Shown here piece by piece: positions 60,601 through 64,000 of a stretch of DNA of 64,000 nt. The stretch is from Phytoseiulus persimilis (lineage: Eukaryota; Arthropoda; Arachnida; Mesostigmata; Phytoseiidae). Under the pieces are notes generated by a model. The model saw nothing but the letters and a program-made list of their open reading frames with translations, had not been told where the DNA came from and did not search any database. The stretch is taken from assembly GCA_037576195.1 (NCBI GenBank), contig CM075104.1:26986211-27050210 (forward strand), read 5' to 3'. Every line of letters begins with the position of its first letter. Within the stretch, counting starts at the first letter, position 1. Made by a program: the position numbers and the translations under genes.

Positions 60601-63600
60601 ATCACCCCTCCAGAGTTGGAAAGTAATGGCCAGATTGGTCTCGGAATCACCCCTCCAGAGTTGGAAAGTAATGGCCAGATTGGTCTCGGAATCACCCCTC
60701 CAGAGTTGGAAAGTAATGGCCAGATTGGTCTCCCGGAATCACCCCTCCAGAGTTGGAAAGTAATGGCCAGATTGTCTCGGAATCCCCCCCTCCAGACCCC
60801 TCCAGAGTTGGAAAGTAATGGCTCAGATTCCTCGGAATCACCCCTCCAGAGTTGGAAAAGTAATGGCCAGATTGGAAAGTCCCGGAATCACCCCTCCAGA
60901 GTTGGAAAGTAATGGCCAGATTGGTCCGGAATCCCCCTCCAGAGTTGGAAAGTAATGGCCAGATTGGTCTCGGAATCCCCCCTCCAGTTGGAAAGTAATG
61001 GCCAGATTGGTCTCGGAATCACCCCTCCAGAGTTGGAAAGTAATGGCCAGATTGGTCGGAATCCACCCCTCCAGAGTTGGAAAGTAATGGCCAGATTGGT
61101 CTCGGAATCACCCCTCCAGAGTTGGAAAGTAATGGCCAGATTGGTGGTCCGGAATCCACCCCTCCAGAGTTGGAAAGTAATGGCCAGATTGGTCTCGGAA
61201 TCACCCCTCCAGAGTTGGAAAGTAATGGCCAGATTGGTCTCGGAATCACCCCTCCAGAGTTGGAAAGTAATGGCCAGATTGGTCTCCATCATCCCCCCCC
61301 CCAGAGTTGGAAAGTAATGGCCAGATTGGTCTCGGAATCACCCCTCCAGAGTTGGAAAGTAATGGCCAGATTGGGTCTCGGGAATCACCCCTCCCAGAAG
61401 TTCCCTCGGAATCATCAGAGTTCCAGATTGGTCCAGAATCACCCCTCCAGAGTTGAAAAAGTAATGGCCAGATTGGTCTCGGAATCACCCCTCCAGAGTT
61501 GGAAAGTAATGGCCAGATTGGTCCGGAATCCCCCCTCCAGAGTTGGAAAAAGTAATGGCCAGATTGGTCTCGGAATCACCCCTCCAGAGTTGGAAAGTAA
61601 TGGTCAGATTGGTCCGGAATCACCCCTCCAGAGTTGGAAAAGTAATGGTCGAGATTGGTGGTCCGGAATCACCCCTCCAGAGTTGGAAAGTAATGGCCAG
61701 ATTGGTCTCGGAATCACCCCTCCAGAGTTGGAAAGTAATGGCCAGATTGGTCTCGGAATCACCCCTCCAGAGTTGGAAAGTAATGGCCAGATTGGTCTCG
61801 GAATCACCCCTCCAGAGTTGGAAAGAATGGTAATGGCCAGATTGGTCTCGGAATCACCCCTCCAGAGTTGGAAAAGTGGCCAGATTGGTCTCGGAATCAC
61901 CCCTCCAGAGTTGGAAAGTAATGGCCAGATTGGATCTCGGAATCACCCCCCTGGAGTTGGAGTTGGAAACCGATGGGATGTTGCCAGATTGGTGGCGGAA
62001 TCACCCCGGAGAGGATGGAAAGTAATGTCAGATTGGTCCCGGAATCCCTGGATCCAGTTGGAAAGTAATGGTCCAGATTGGTCTCGGAATCACCCCTCCA
62101 GAGTTGGAAAGGAAGGGGAATGGTCTCGGAATCACCCCTCCAGAGTTGAAAGTAATGCCAGATTTTCCCGGAATCACCCCTCCAGAGTTGGAAAGTAATG
62201 CCAGATTGATCCGGAATCAATCCCCCCTCCAGAGTTGACAAAGTAATGGCCAGATTGGTCCGGAATCCCCTCCAGAATCACCCCTAATGGAGATTGGAAA
62301 GTTGGAATGGCCAGATTGGTCCCGGAATCACCCCTCCAGAGTTGGAAAGTAATGGCAGATTGGTCCCAGAATGGACAGAGTTGAAGAAAGTAATGGCCAG
62401 ATTGGTCTCGGAATCACCCCTCCAGAGTTGGAAAGTAATGTCCAGATTGGTCCGGAATCACCCCTCCAGAGTTGGAAATGGAAAGTAATGGCCAGATTGG
62501 TCTCCCGGAATCACCCCTCCAGAGTTGGAAATCAAATGATTCAGATTGGTTCGGAATCATCCCCCTCCAGAGTTGGAAAGTAATGGCCAGATTGGTCTCG
62601 GAATCACCCCTCCAGAGTTGGAAAGTAATGGCCAGATTGGTCTCGGAATCACCCCTCCAGAGTTGGAAAGTAATGGCCAGATTGGTCTCGGAATCACCCC
62701 TCCAGAGTTGGAAAGGAATGGCTCAGATTGGTCTCGGAATCACCCCTCCAGAGTTGGAAAGTAATGGCCAGATTGGTCTCGGAATCACCCCTCCAGAGTT
62801 GGAAAGTATGGCCAGATTGGTCTCGGAAATCACCCCTCCAGAATTGGTCTCTCGGAATCACCCCTCCAGAGTTGGAGGAATGGCCAGATTGGTCTCGGAA
62901 TCACCCCTCCGGTGGAAAGTAATGGCCAGATTCACCTCGGAATCACCCCTCCAGAGTTGGAAAGTAATGGCCAGATTGGTCTCGGACCCCACCCCCCTCC
63001 AGAGTTGGAAAGTAATGGCCAGATGGGTCTCGGAATCACCCCTCCAGAGTTGGAAAGTAATGGCCAGATTGGTCTCGAATCATCCCCCCTCAGAGTTGGG
63101 AAAGTAATGGCCAGATTGATCACCCTCGGAATCACCCCTCCAGAGTTGGAAAGTAATGGCCAGATTGGTCGTTGTGGAATCACCCCTCCAGAAAGAAATG
63201 CCCAGATTGGTCTCCAGAATCACCCCTCCAGTTTGGAAATGGCCAGATTGGTCTCGGAATCACCCCTCCAGAGTTGGAAAGTAATGGCCAGATTGGTCCC
63301 GGAATCACCCCTCCAGAGTTGGAAAGTAATGGCCCATTGGTCCCGGAATCACCCCTCCAGAGTTGGAAAGTAATGTCAGATTGGTCCGGAATCACCCCTC
63401 CAGAGTTCCAGAATGGAAAGTCCCGGAATGGCCAGATTGGTCCGGAATCACCCCCCAGAGTTGGAAAGTAATGGCCATTGCCAATGGTAATGGAATCCGG
63501 AATCCTCCCCCTCCAAGTTGGAAAATAATGGCCAGATTGGTCTCGGAATCACCCCTCCAGACAGAACCCCAAGTAATGGCCAGATTGGTCATCCGAATCA

Positions 63601-64000
63601 CCCCTCCAGAGTTGGAAAGTAATGGCCAGATTGGTCTCAGAGAGAATCACCCCTCCAGAGTTGGAAAGTAATGGCCAGATTGGTCCCTCGGAAGAATCAC
63701 CCCTCCAGAGTTGGAAAGTAATGGCCAGATTGGTCCGGAATCACCCCTCCAGAGTTGGAAAGTAATGGCAGAGATTGGTCTCGGAATCACCCCTCCAGAG
63801 TTGGAAAGTAATGGCCAGATTGGTCTCGGAATCACCCCTCCAGAGTTGGAAAGTAATGGCCAGATTGGTCTCCGGAATCACCCCTCCAGTTGGAAAGTAA
63901 TGGCCAGATTGGTCTCGGAATCACCCCTCCAGAGTTGGAAAGTAATGGTCAGATTGGTCCCGGAATCACCCCTCCAGAGTTGGAAAAATGGCCAGATTGG
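48666..64000 (+). repeat. 45-bp satellite array, forward orientation, continuing past the window end
   Basis: About 340 head-to-tail units of 45 bp run to the last base of the window. Landmarks in each: AATGGCCAGATTGG, GGTCTCGGAATC (sometimes GGTCCCGGAATC), CACCCCTCCAGAG and TTGGAAAGTAAT. The first seven or so units (to about 48990) are diverged like those of the neighbouring inverted block; the rest are nearly identical apart from many small deletions, insertions and partial duplications. Because 45 is divisible by three, two forward frames stay open (for example SNGQIGLGITPPELE repeated) and so do reverse frames. These are not evidence of a gene. No other feature is embedded, except a more scrambled stretch at about 58510-58680. 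Confidence 0.95.

Noticed and set aside
61077-62198. A 373-codon plus-strand frame, and dozens of similar ones on both strands, from 48.7 kb to the end.
   Set aside because: All are translations of the 45-bp satellite in different frames. Small indels shift the frame repeatedly and no non-repetitive coding sequence is attached.
48666-64000. CRISPR-like array of regular short repeats.
   Set aside because: Units are directly adjacent without unique spacers, there are no cas genes, and the context is eukaryotic with introns and retrotransposons.

Overview
This is eukaryotic nuclear DNA from an animal, most likely a small-genome arthropod; a mite-like chelicerate is possible but not proven. The evidence is five conserved animal genes cut by many short introns (mostly about 50-100 bp, ending in a pyrimidine tract plus CAG/TAG), and an R1-like non-LTR retrotransposon, a clade typical of arthropods. 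There are no bacterial operons, Shine-Dalgarno starts or CRISPR arrays.

Layout. (1) 0-31 kb is gene-dense. A putative secreted-protein gene (-) is followed by LARP7 (-), a small hypothetical gene (-) divergent from GET3/ASNA1 (+), the myosin phosphatase targeting subunit MYPT/PPP1R12 (+), a putative membrane protein (-), the AP-1 gamma-adaptin (+), and the calcium-independent phospholipase A2 PLA2G6/iPLA2-VIA (-), convergent with AP-1 gamma. All five recognised genes can be spliced in frame from first to last codon. (2) 31.6-43.2 kb is repeat territory: a 72-bp repeat whose units contain a hairpin, an unidentified broken ORF pair, a Tc1-like transposase fragment, and a 5'-truncated copia-like element with one 144-bp LTR. 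A foldback-like DNA element lies inside the copia remnant. (3) 43.2-64 kb is a 45-bp satellite, interrupted by a dead, 5'-truncated R1-like LINE with target-site duplications. The satellite flips orientation near 48.66 kb and then runs head-to-tail to the end of the window (about 340 units), so it continues beyond it. Small outlying blocks of the satellite lie at 18.35 and 19.35-19.54 kb.

The conserved genes are housekeeping functions and do not form one pathway: 7SK snRNP/transcription elongation (LARP7), tail-anchored protein insertion (GET3), myosin light-chain dephosphorylation (MYPT), clathrin sorting at the trans-Golgi/endosome (AP-1 gamma), and phospholipid remodelling (PLA2G6). The second half shows nested insertion (foldback in copia in 72-bp repeat; LINE in 45-bp satellite), which gives a relative order of events. 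Both tandem families have unit lengths divisible by three (45 and 72 bp), so they create long open frames on both strands that should not be read as genes without other evidence.
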